From Enterobacter oligotrophicus (lineage in GTDB: Bacteria > Pseudomonadota > Gammaproteobacteria > Enterobacterales > Enterobacteriaceae), in contig NZ_AP019007.1 of NCBI RefSeq assembly GCF_009176645.1, forward strand, positions 3,658,001 to 3,722,000: DNA of 64,000 nucleotides, given 5' to 3'. The notes under the pieces were generated by a model, which saw only the letters and a program-made list of their open reading frames with translations, was not told the origin of the DNA and did no database searches. The first letter of the stretch is position 1. Each line of letters begins with the position of its first letter. Both the position numbers and the translations under genes were made by a program. This document shows, piece by piece, positions 56,624-64,000 of this stretch.

Positions 56624-57688
56624 ATGAAATTCCCGCTCCTGTTCGCACTCCTCGTCTGCACCTTGCCACCCGCATTCGCCGCCGCCATTCCCGTTCGCGT
56701 CGCGACCGTGGAGCAGACCGCCCATGCCGCCGAGCGCCAGATACCGGGCCGCATCGAAGCCATTCACACCGTTGAGCTGCGCGCCCGCACGGAGGGGGTT
56801 ATCACCCACATCAACTTCCGCGACGGGCAGTATGTGAAAAAAGGCGATGTGCTGTTTGAGCTGGACGATGCCGAGCCGCGCGCTGCCCTGCGTCTTGCGC
56901 AGGCCGAAGTTAAAAGCGCTGAAGCCACACTGCGTCAGGCGCAGCAGCAGCTTTCCCGCTTTGAAAGCCTGGGCAGCAACAACGCCATTAGCCGCCACGA
57001 TGTGGACAATGCTCGCATGCAGCGCGACGTTGCCAGTGCTGCGCTGGAGCAGGCCAAAGCCCGGCTCGACACCCGCAACGTCACTCTGGCTTATACCCGC
57101 ATCACCTCGCCGATTGACGGCCGCGTGGGGCACAGCAGCTTCCACGTGGGCAGCCTGGTCAATCCTGCCAGCGGCGTGCTGGTGGAGGTCGTGCAGCTTG
57201 ATCCCATCCGCATCGCCTTTGCGCTGGAAGAGGGCGCGTTTGCCACCAAAGCCGGACAGCATGCGGATATCAGCGCGATGAAAGAGGCGTGGCAGGCGCT
57301 GATCGACAGCAACGGCCAGCGCGTCAGCGGCGAGCTAACATCGGTGGACAACCGCATCGACCCGCGCACCGCCAGCGTGATGCTGCGCGCCGAGTTCGCC
57401 AACCCGCGCCATCAGCTGCTGCCCGGCGGTAATGTGAATGTGACGTTGCGCCCGGCAAGCGAGCAGCCGGTGCTGACCCTTCCCGCCGCGGCGATCCAGC
57501 AGAACGGCGACGGGTTCTTCACCTGGGTGGTTAACGCCGCCGGAAAAGCCGAAAAACGCCCGCTTCAGCTTGCGGGGCAAATAGGCCAGCAGTTCCAGAT
57601 TGCCTCCGGCGTGAAGCCCGGTGAGCGAGCAATTACTGACGGTGCGCAGCGCGTGCAGCCAGGCGCTGCCGTCCAGATACTGAATTAA
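56624..57688 (+). CDS. RND efflux periplasmic adaptor
   Basis: A 354-residue membrane-fusion protein of the AcrA/MexA family. Signal peptide to PPAFA; lipoyl half (VELRARTEGVITHINFRDGQ), alpha-helical hairpin (about 95-160; EATLRQAQQQLSRFESLGSN), second lipoyl half (LAYTRITSPIDGRVGHSSFH) and beta-barrel (LTSVDNRIDPRTASVMLRAE). There is no lipobox cysteine, so it is probably soluble in the periplasm. The RND pump begins nine bases after its stop. No outer-membrane channel gene is present; TolC is the likely partner. Confidence 0.9.
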   Translation: MKFPLLFALLVCTLPPAFAAAIPVRVATVEQTAHAAERQIPGRIEAIHTVELRARTEGVITHINFRDGQYVKKGDVLFELDDAEPRAALRLAQAEVKSAEATLRQAQQQLSRFESLGSNNAISRHDVDNARMQRDVASAALEQAKARLDTRNVTLAYTRITSPIDGRVGHSSFHVGSLVNPASGVLVEVVQLDPIRIAFALEEGAFATKAGQHADISAMKEAWQALIDSNGQRVSGELTSVDNRIDPRTASVMLRAEFANPRHQLLPGGNVNVTLRPASEQPVLTLPAAAIQQNGDGFFTWVVNAAGKAEKRPLQLAGQIGQQFQIASGVKPGERAITDGAQRVQPGAAVQILN

Positions 57689-57697
57689 GGAGCCATC

Positions 57698-60600
57698 ATG
57701 CTGACGTTTTTCATCAAACGCCCGCGCTTCGCGATGGTCATTGCGCTGGTGATAACCCTGCTGGGCGCCATCGCGCTGAAGATTATCCCGGTTGAGCAGT
57801 ACCCGCAGATCACGCCACCGGTGGTGAATGTGAGTGCGTCGTGGCCGGGCGCAAGCTCGGCTGACGTGGCAGAGGCCATCGCCACGCCGCTGGAAACGCA
57901 GCTTAACGGCGTGGATCACATGCTCTATATGGAGTCCACCAGTTCGGACGAAGGCACTTACAGCCTGAACATTACCTTTGCGGCGGGCACCGATCCGGAT
58001 CTCGCCGCCATCGACGTGCAAAACCGCGTGGCGCAGGCCGTGGCGCAGCTGCCGACCGAGGCGCAGCAAAACGGCGTGCAGGTGCGCAAGCGCGCCACCA
58101 ATCTGATGATGGGGGTAAGTCTTTACTCACCAGACAACACCCACACGCCGCTGTTTGTCAGCAACTATGCCAGCACCCAGGTGCGCGAGGCGCTGTCTCG
58201 CCTGCCGGGCGTCGGGCAGGTGCAGATGTTTGGCGCGCGGGACTACAGCATGCGTATCTGGCTGCGTCCTGACCGCATGAACGCCCTGAACGTCACCACC
58301 GACGATGTGGCGCAGGCGCTGCGCGAGCAGAATGTGCAGGGGGCAGCAGGTCAGGTCGGCACGCCGCCGGTATTTAACGGCCAGCAGCAGACCCTGACCA
58401 TCAACGGGCTGGGACGTTTAAACCAGGCCGAAGACTTTGCCGACATCATTATCCGCGCGGGCGAGATGGGCCAACTGGTGCGCCTGAAGGATGTCGCAAC
58501 CATCGAGCTTGGCTCGCGCAGCTACAGCTCCGGCGCGCAGTTGAACGGGCATGATTCTGCCTATCTCGGCATCTACCCGACGCCGTCCGCCAACGCCCTG
58601 CGTGTGGCCGACGCGGTGCGCGTCGAGCTGGAGCGTTTGTCCGCGCGTTTCCCGGACGATCTCACTTATGAAGTGAAGTTCGACACCACCACCTTCGTTG
58701 CCGCGACCATTAAAGAGATCGGCGTCTCGCTGGCGCTGACCATGCTGGCCGTTGTGGTCGTCGTATCCCTGTTCCTGCAAAGCTGGCGCGCGACGCTGAT
58801 TGTCGCGCTTGCCATTCCGGTGTCGCTGGTGGGCACCTTTGCGGTGCTCTACACGCTCGGTTACTCCGCCAACACGCTGAGCCTGTTCGCTATTATTCTG
58901 GCGCTGACCATGGTGGTGGATGACGCCATTGTGGTGGTGGAGAGCGTCGAAACGCTGATGGCGGAAGGGCAGAGCCGCACGGCGGCGACCGCGCTGGCGC
59001 TGCGCCAGATTGCCGGGCCGGTGATTGCCACGACGCTGGTGCTGCTGGCGGTGTTTGTGCCGGTGGCACTCCTGCCGGGGATTGTCGGCGAGTTGTACCG
59101 TCAGTTCGCGGTGACGCTTTCCACCGCCGTCACGCTCTCAAGCCTGGTGGCGCTCACCCTGACGCCCGCCCTGTGCGCGATGCTGCTGCGCCCGCGTCCG
59201 GCGCGACCAGCCGCGATTTTCCGTGGCTTTAACCGTGGGCTGGATGCCACGCGCAACGTCTATACCTGCATCGTTAATCTGTTCAACCGGCGTCCGTGGC
59301 TGGCGCTGCTGGCAACCGCAGGCGCGGCGGCCGTGGTGGTGTTTAGCTTTATGTCGATGCCCAAAGGCTTCCTGCCGCAGGAAGACCAGGGCTACTTCTT
59401 TGCCAGCGTCCAGCTACCCGAAGCGGCCTCGCTGGAACGTACCGAAGCGGTGATGGAGACGGCGCGAGAGCTTATCGCCAGCAATCCGGCGGTCGACGAT
59501 GTTATTCAGGTGTCCGGGTTTAACATTCTCAACGGTACCAGCGCCTCCAATGGCGGGTTTATCTCCGTCATGCTGAAGGACTGGAGCGAACGTCCGCCGC
59601 TGGATGAGGTGATGGGCACTCTGCAGAGCCAATTATTGGCTCTGCCGGAAGCGACCATCATGACCTTCGCGCCGCCGACGCTACCGGGGCTGGGTAACGC
59701 CTCCGGCTTCGACCTGCGCATTCAGGCGCAGGCGGGGCAATCCCCGGCGGAGCTGGAGCGCGTCACGCGAGCGGTGCTGGCGAAAGCCAATCAGCATCCG
59801 CAACTGAGCCGCGTATTCACCACCTGGAGCAGCAACGTGCCGCAGCTGACGCTGACCGTTGATCGCGAGCGCGCCGCCCGTCTTGATGTGCCAGTGTCGC
59901 GCATCTTCAGCAGCCTGCAGACCGCCTTTGGCGGCACACGCGCCGGGGATTTCAGCGTTAACAACCGTGTCTACCACGTGGTGATGCAAAACGAGATGCA
60001 GTGGCGCGCGCGTGCTGAGCAAATCAGCGAGCTGTTCGTGCGCAGCAACAACGGCGAGCGGGTGCGCCTGAGCAACCTCGTCACCATCACCCCGACCGTT
60101 GGCGCGCCGTTCCTGCAGCAGTACAACCAGTTCCCGTCCGTGTCGGTGAGCGGCTCGGCGGCTGAAGGGGTGAGCAGCAGCACCGCGATGGCGGCGATGG
60201 GCGAGCTTCTGGCGGAAAACCTGCCAGTCGGATACGACTACGCCTGGAGCGGCATGTCGTATCAGGAGCAGCAGACCGGCAATCAGGCCATCTGGATTGT
60301 GCTGGCGGCGGTGGTGATGGCGTGGTTGTTCCTTGTCGCCCAGTACGAGAGCTGGACGCTTCCGGCGAGCGTGATGCTCTCGGTGCTGTTCGCCATCGGC
60401 GGGGCGCTGGTCTGGCTGTGGATGGCGGGCTACGCTAACGACGTATACGTGCAGATTGGCCTTGTGCTTCTGATCGCCCTCGCCGCCAAGAATGCGATCC
60501 TGATTGTTGAGTTCGCCCGCGCGCGGCGCATGGACGGAATGGCGATTGTCGATGCAGCCCGCGAAGGGGCATCGCGCCGCTTCCGTGCGGTGATGATGAC

Positions 60601-60832
60601 CGCTGTGTCGTTCATCATCGGCGTATTGCCGATGATGCTGGCGACCGGGGCGGGGGCCCAGAGCCGACGTATCATCGGCACTACGGTGTTCAGCGGCATG
60701 CTGGTCGCCACCGTTGTCGGCATCCTGTTTATCCCGGCGCTGTTCGTGCTGTTCCAGCGCCTGCGCGAGTGGGGCCACGGCCTTACGGACTCGTCGCCCA
60801 CAGCTCGCAATGCTTCTGAACCAGAGAAATAA
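57698..60832 (+). CDS. RND multidrug efflux pump (HAE1 family)
   Basis: A 1044-residue inner-membrane proton antiporter with twelve transmembrane segments and two large periplasmic loops. The proton-relay pair in helix 4 is the DD of [15 protein letters not shown], and the second relay Lys is in [16 protein letters not shown]. The family is hydrophobe/amphiphile exporters such as AcrB; substrate not assigned. Its last 16 codons overlap the convergent ybdK gene by 50 bp, which suggests that the pump operon was inserted or extended into ybdK's 3' flank. Confidence 0.92.
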   Translation: MLTFFIKRPRFAMVIALVITLLGAIALKIIPVEQYPQITPPVVNVSASWPGASSADVAEAIATPLETQLNGVDHMLYMESTSSDEGTYSLNITFAAGTDPDLAAIDVQNRVAQAVAQLPTEAQQNGVQVRKRATNLMMGVSLYSPDNTHTPLFVSNYASTQVREALSRLPGVGQVQMFGARDYSMRIWLRPDRMNALNVTTDDVAQALREQNVQGAAGQVGTPPVFNGQQQTLTINGLGRLNQAEDFADIIIRAGEMGQLVRLKDVATIELGSRSYSSGAQLNGHDSAYLGIYPTPSANALRVADAVRVELERLSARFPDDLTYEVKFDTTTFVAATIKEIGVSLALTMLAVVVVVSLFLQSWRATLIVALAIPVSLVGTFAVLYTLGYSANTLSLFAIILALTMVVDDAIVVVESVETLMAEGQSRTAATALALRQIAGPVIATTLVLLAVFVPVALLPGIVGELYRQFAVTLSTAVTLSSLVALTLTPALCAMLLRPRPARPAAIFRGFNRGLDATRNVYTCIVNLFNRRPWLALLATAGAAAVVVFSFMSMPKGFLPQEDQGYFFASVQLPEAASLERTEAVMETARELIASNPAVDDVIQVSGFNILNGTSASNGGFISVMLKDWSERPPLDEVMGTLQSQLLALPEATIMTFAPPTLPGLGNASGFDLRIQAQAGQSPAELERVTRAVLAKANQHPQLSRVFTTWSSNVPQLTLTVDRERAARLDVPVSRIFSSLQTAFGGTRAGDFSVNNRVYHVVMQNEMQWRARAEQISELFVRSNNGERVRLSNLVTITPTVGAPFLQQYNQFPSVSVSGSAAEGVSSSTAMAAMGELLAENLPVGYDYAWSGMSYQEQQTGNQAIWIVLAAVVMAWLFLVAQYESWTLPASVMLSVLFAIGGALVWLWMAGYANDVYVQIGLVLLIALAAKNAILIVEFARARRMDGMAIVDAAREGASRRFRAVMMTAVSFIIGVLPMMLATGAGAQSRRIIGTTVFSGMLVATVVGILFIPALFVLFQRLREWGHGLTDSSPTARNASEPEK

Positions 60833-61904
60833 GCGAGCCGCCGTCGGCGATAAAGTCCCGCATACGCTGCGCTTCGCTCTTGCCCTGTTTTAACAGCAGG
60901 GCAATTTCATTAATCGCGCTTGTCGCGCCGAGCTTCTCGGCCGACGGCGAAACCTGCTCCAGCAACCAGGCGATATCTTCCGCCACGGTTTTGTGCTCGC
61001 CGGTATGCACGTCCGTTAAAATTCCCTCTAATCCGTAGCGACATGCCTGAAAACGGTTAAAGCGGTACAGCAGAAAATCCCGTTCCTGATGCTTATACGG
61101 CCGCGTGGTCAGCAGCCAGTGCGACGTCGCCTGAATCAGCCCGGCGATATTAATGGCATGGCCGAGCGTCAGCGGTGTATCCATCACCCGCACCTCGACG
61201 GTGCCAAAATGCGGGCTGGGTCGAATATCCCAGTGCAGATCTTTAATGCTGTCGATCATGCTGGTGGAACTCAGGCGGCGGAACAGCCCTTCGAACTCCT
61301 GCCAGTTATTCACCCACGGCATCTGGCCGTTATCCGGGAACCCTGAGAAGATATTCAGGCGCGACGAGGCAAATTTCGTGTCCGTACCCTGCATATACGG
61401 CGACGCGGCGGCCAGGGCGATAAAGTGCGGCACAAAGCGCGACAGGCCGTGCAGCAGATAAATAGCGTCATCTCCGCTCCGACACCCGACATGCACGTGC
61501 TGGCCGAACACCGTGGCCTGCAAAATCAGGTAGCCAAAGCGCTCCAGCGTGATGTTATAGCGCTCGTCGTCGCACACCTCCTGACGCTGCCATTTCTGGA
61601 ACGGATGTGTGCCACCGCCGCAAATCTGGATATGCTGATCCGCTGCCGCGCGCAGGATGCTCTGCTGCATCACCGAAAACTGTGCTGCCGCCTGGTCGAT
61701 GTTCTGACACACGCCGGTGGCAATTTCGAGCATGCTTTCGGTGATGTCGTGCTTCACTTCACCGCCTTTGATGTCGTCTTTGACGGCGGCGATGAGCGCG
61801 GAGGAGTCCTGGCTCAGATCGTAGCCTGGCGGGTTAACCACCTGCAGTTCGAGTTCGATACCAAGAGTGTAGGGGTCAGAGGAATGAAAATCGGGTAAGG
61901 GCAT
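60783..61904 (-). CDS. ybdK: Carboxylate-amine ligase YbdK (GCS2 family)
   Basis: YbdK has weak glutamate-cysteine ligase activity in E. coli. The 373-residue product matches it, with the GCS2 family segments [37 protein letters not shown], the [13 protein letters not shown] block and the FRPSPH-like [20 protein letters not shown]. Its 3' end lies inside the RND pump gene on the opposite strand; the protein end (HCELWATSP) still looks normal, so function is probably kept. Confidence 0.93.
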   Translation of the reverse strand: MPLPDFHSSDPYTLGIELELQVVNPPGYDLSQDSSALIAAVKDDIKGGEVKHDITESMLEIATGVCQNIDQAAAQFSVMQQSILRAAADQHIQICGGGTHPFQKWQRQEVCDDERYNITLERFGYLILQATVFGQHVHVGCRSGDDAIYLLHGLSRFVPHFIALAAASPYMQGTDTKFASSRLNIFSGFPDNGQMPWVNNWQEFEGLFRRLSSTSMIDSIKDLHWDIRPSPHFGTVEVRVMDTPLTLGHAINIAGLIQATSHWLLTTRPYKHQERDFLLYRFNRFQACRYGLEGILTDVHTGEHKTVAEDIAWLLEQVSPSAEKLGATSAINEIALLLKQGKSEAQRMRDFIADGGSLISLVQKHCELWATSP

Positions 61905-62690
61905 GGTGCACTCCGTTGTCGTTGATGAATTGAGTATAGGAGAAAATTACCGCTCTCCTGGTCAGGGTTAAAATCTGACGTGAATGAAATAAAATATTTA
62001 ATTAAAGCAATATTTGTGTCGCTTATTAATAAATAAAGTATGGAGATAGCAGATAAATGATTTTATTTCGTTTATGAAATATTTATCCCTGCTTTGATGA
62101 AACTATGTTATTTTTTATACATCGCGGGGTGTGCCTGATTATCACGTAAATTATTGCCATTTATATCTCTTATGAGTGGTAAACAGAGCTGTACGCATTA
62201 TGGCTTTTCTATCAGTGACTTATGATTATTCCACCACTGTTTTCAAAAGGCGGAAAGTCTTAGGGAATTATGTGGGGCTAGTGAAATGGTTTTCAATAAA
62301 ACGACTGTTTTATAAAAAATAACAGCCTGACTCACAGGGTTGTAGATAAATCTGTCTGTGAGGATTAAAAATAATAATTAAAGTAAACTCTCTCCTTGCC
62401 CACTTCCTGTGTGGGCTTTTTTTTAATTGGGAAAAAGGCTTATCACTCGTATTTAACGCTCTCTCATCATCGCCAGAAAACGTTTCACCGTCTGCGAGCG
62501 TTCAAAACGCAGCTATCTGCCGACGACAGCGCTAATCCGCTGCTGATGGGGCTGCTCCATCTTAGCCAGATTTTGTGAAGCCATAATTTCCCCTGCATCA
62601 TTGCCGGCTTTTTTTGTCTCCTCAGCCATTGTGCATTACACTGCGCGCTGCAAAAATTGAGTCATTGAGATCTGACAGGCGGTAACAGCG
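61905..62690. other. Long gene-poor stretch between ybdK and the cold-shock gene
   Basis: About 785 AT-rich bp. A 40-codon plus-strand frame starts at 62200 (MAFLSVTYDY) and is followed by a strong terminator at 62398-62424; the frame has no clear ribosome site. A 60-codon frame that overlaps the terminator is probably spurious. A small RNA ending at the terminator is the simplest explanation. Nothing resembling hokE/sokE, which lies here in E. coli, was seen. Confidence 0.45.
62398..62424 (+). terminator. Rho-independent terminator in the gene-poor stretch
   Basis: GCCCAC and GTGGGC form a six-bp stem with a seven-base loop, followed by eight T. No recognised gene ends immediately upstream, so it may terminate a small RNA. 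Confidence 0.85.
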
Positions 62691-63164
62691 ATGAACGGTA
62701 CAATCACAACGTGGTTTAAAGATAAAGGCTTTGGATTTATCAAAGATGAAAACGGTGACAATCGCTATTTTCATGTGATTAAGGTCGCAAACCCTGATCT
62801 GATTAAGAAAGACGCGGCGGTGACCTTCGAGCCAACCACCAATAACAAAGGCCTTTCCGCCTACGCGGTGAAGGTGATCCCGGAAAGTAAATACCTGTAT
62901 ATCGCAGGCGAACGCGTGAAGCTCACCTCGATCAAATCCTTTGTGGTGTTCAGCGAAGAAGAGCCTGTCGATACTGGCATCGATAAAGTGAATGCGGTGC
63001 TGTCGGTGGGGATTTTGATGAACAATATCAAACCGAAATCCGACAAGAAGCAGGGCGAGATGCGCACGGTGAAGAAACTGGCGATCACCACCTTCCAGAA
63101 CACGACGCTGATTTTCACCGAAGATGAGATCGACATCGATGCCACGGTGAAGCTGCTGAAGTGA
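62691..63164 (+). CDS. Cold-shock-domain protein with C-terminal extension
   Basis: A 157-residue protein. Residues 1-65 are a cold-shock domain with RNP1-like KGFGFI (12-17) and RNP2-like RYFHV (25-29), so single-stranded RNA or DNA binding is expected. The C-terminal 90 residues (LYIAGERVKLTSIKSFVVFS; TTFQNTTLIFTEDEIDID) form an extra domain of strands not found in CspA-type proteins. Such two-part proteins occur in enterobacteria without a known role. It stands alone, between the long gene-poor region and a REP element. Confidence 0.8.
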   Translation: MNGTITTWFKDKGFGFIKDENGDNRYFHVIKVANPDLIKKDAAVTFEPTTNNKGLSAYAVKVIPESKYLYIAGERVKLTSIKSFVVFSEEEPVDTGIDKVNAVLSVGILMNNIKPKSDKKQGEMRTVKKLAITTFQNTTLIFTEDEIDIDATVKLLK

Positions 63165-63171
63165 TCCTGTT

Positions 63172-63259
63172 GTCGGGTGGCGGCTACGCCTTACCCGGCC
63201 TACGAAAAACCATCAACGCGGCACGAAACGTAGGCCCGGTAAGCGCAGCGCCACCGGGC
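63172..63259. repeat. REP/BIME-type palindromic repeat
   Basis: Inverted REP-like units (TCGGGTGGCGGCTACGCCTT and GTAGGCCCGGTAAGCGCAGC) between the convergent cold-shock and ABC ATPase genes. Confidence 0.85.
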
Positions 63260-63273
63260 ACAGCCGCGCGCAC

Positions 63274-63978
63274 TTAACCCATCCTGTGCTCGCCCCGTAA
63301 CATCGCCTCACGGTCAAACACCCGCTGGATCTCCCCGTGCGCCATAAACGCCGCGCGGTCGGACATATGCGCAATCACATCCGCGTCGTGGCTTACCAGA
63401 AGATAGGTCATATCGTGCTGTGTTTTCAGGCGGTTGAGCAGGTTAAGAATTTCTGCCTGTACCGACATATCCAGCGCCGAGGTCGGTTCATCCAGCAGAA
63501 GAAGCTGCGGGCGCAACAGCAGCGCACGGGCAATCGCCACGCGCTGACGCTGACCACCGGAAAGCTGGTGCGGATAACGTTTCCCTGCGTCGGCAGATAA
63601 GCCCACCTGCTGCAGCGCATCCGCGACCTTTTCAGCTATCTGCGTTTCACCGTGAATTTTCAACGGTTCCGACAGCGTGCGTGAAATGGTGTGGTTCGGG
63701 TGCAGCGACGCCCACGGGTCCTGAAACACCATTTGCACATTGCGACGAAGTGGGCCTTCAAAACGTCTGCCTGGCGTTAACGCGTCTCCCAGAACCGCAA
63801 TGCTGCCACGCCACTCGCGCTGCAATCCTGCCAGCACCCGCAGGATCGTTGATTTTCCGCAGCCGGATTCACCAATCAGGCTAAACGTTTCACCTTTCTC
63901 AATGGTAAAGCTGGCGGCAGAGACCGCTGTTTTTTCCCCGAAGGTGACCTGGAGCTGGTTGACATCAACGAGTGCCAT
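63274..63978 (-). CDS. ABC transporter ATP-binding protein (peptide/nickel type)
   Basis: A 234-residue nucleotide-binding subunit: Walker A GESGCGKST (36-44), Q-loop FQDPWASLHP, signature LSGGQ (139-143), Walker B LLLLDEP (159-165) and switch His197. The FQDP(W/Y)xSL(H/N)P pattern is that of the second ATPase (DppF/OppF/NikE type) of peptide, nickel or glutathione importers. It lacks the C-terminal oligopeptide extension of DppF, making it short like NikE. It is the last gene of an operon whose earlier genes lie beyond the window. Confidence 0.88.
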   Translation of the reverse strand: MALVDVNQLQVTFGEKTAVSAASFTIEKGETFSLIGESGCGKSTILRVLAGLQREWRGSIAVLGDALTPGRRFEGPLRRNVQMVFQDPWASLHPNHTISRTLSEPLKIHGETQIAEKVADALQQVGLSADAGKRYPHQLSGGQRQRVAIARALLLRPQLLLLDEPTSALDMSVQAEILNLLNRLKTQHDMTYLLVSHDADVIAHMSDRAAFMAHGEIQRVFDREAMLRGEHRMG

Positions 63979-64000
63979 TGGTCGCCTCCCTGAACGGTTG
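63965..64000 (-). CDS. 3' end of an upstream gene, probably the partner ABC ATPase
   Basis: Reading in from the window edge, one minus-strand frame stays open and ends QPFREATNGTR before a TGA that lies inside the start of the ATPase gene. Overlap of stop and start is usual in such operons. With only eleven residues visible the call rests on operon logic. Confidence 0.3.
   Translation of the reverse strand, partial: QPFREATNGTR

Noticed and set aside
59681..60778. A 365-codon minus-strand frame inside the RND pump gene
   Set aside because: Shadow of the pump's codon bias; no start signal or family.
62396..62578. A 60-codon plus-strand frame after the terminator
   Set aside because: It starts inside the terminator stem and has no ribosome site or known relatives.

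Overview
The window looks like chromosome of an Enterobacter-type member of the Enterobacteriaceae. Evidence: the backbone order lpxH-ppiB-cysS-ybcI-ybcJ-folD and, further on, pheP-ybdG-nfsB-ybdF-ybdJ-ybdK matches E. coli; the fimbrial operon is the Salmonella type (fimAICDHF with fimZ and fimY); and a ramR-romA-ramA locus is present, as in Enterobacter, Klebsiella and Salmonella. Genus is an inference from gene content and protein recall; no search was run.

Layout. 1-7.3 kb: housekeeping backbone (lpxH is cut by the window edge) interrupted by a glucose-family PTS permease and a MalI-like LacI regulator. 7.5-16.5 kb: type 1 fimbriae plus their regulators FimZ and FimY and a small EAL-domain protein. 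16.8-26.8 kb: a genomic island inserted in a tRNA-Arg(UCU) gene. The tRNA 3' part is repeated at the far end (att sites about 9.9 kb apart; the right copy carries a 7-bp tandem expansion). The island holds an integrase tail, decayed tail fibre/tailspike genes, a four-gene membrane-glycan cassette (divergent PAP2 phosphatase, UbiA-type polyprenyl-phosphate phosphoribosyltransferase, SMR-type carrier, GT-C transferase), two acyltransferase-3 genes and a UmuD-like gene without its catalytic serine. It reads as a collapsed prophage kept for surface-polysaccharide modification.

26.9-31.5 kb: accessory material: an orphan T6SS module (internally deleted Hcp, Tlde1-like L,D-transpeptidase-fold effector, exported candidate immunity protein), an EAL phosphodiesterase, a chemoreceptor remnant, and winged-helix regulators including a MarT/FidL-like pair. 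31.5-35 kb: an iron-linked YncE-like lipoprotein and a TonB-dependent siderophore receptor behind a Fur-box-like site. 35-42.5 kb: pheP, then a sugar-type cluster (MFS permease, TIM-barrel isomerase, Gfo/Idh dehydrogenase, LacI regulator) with twin identical operators, then ybdG. 42.5-49.2 kb: an MFS drug pump divergent from an XRE regulator, a gene of unknown function, nfsB, ybdF, ramR, romA and ramA.

49.2-62 kb: a FhuA/FoxA-like receptor divergent from an exported Fes-type esterase, ybdJ, a 36-residue membrane peptide not in the usual size range of gene callers, a P-type cation ATPase, an RND adaptor and pump pair, and ybdK, whose 3' end overlaps the pump gene. 62-64 kb: a long gene-poor stretch, a cold-shock-domain protein and an ABC ATPase, with the next gene cut by the window end. 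REP-type palindromes sit between many of the backbone genes.
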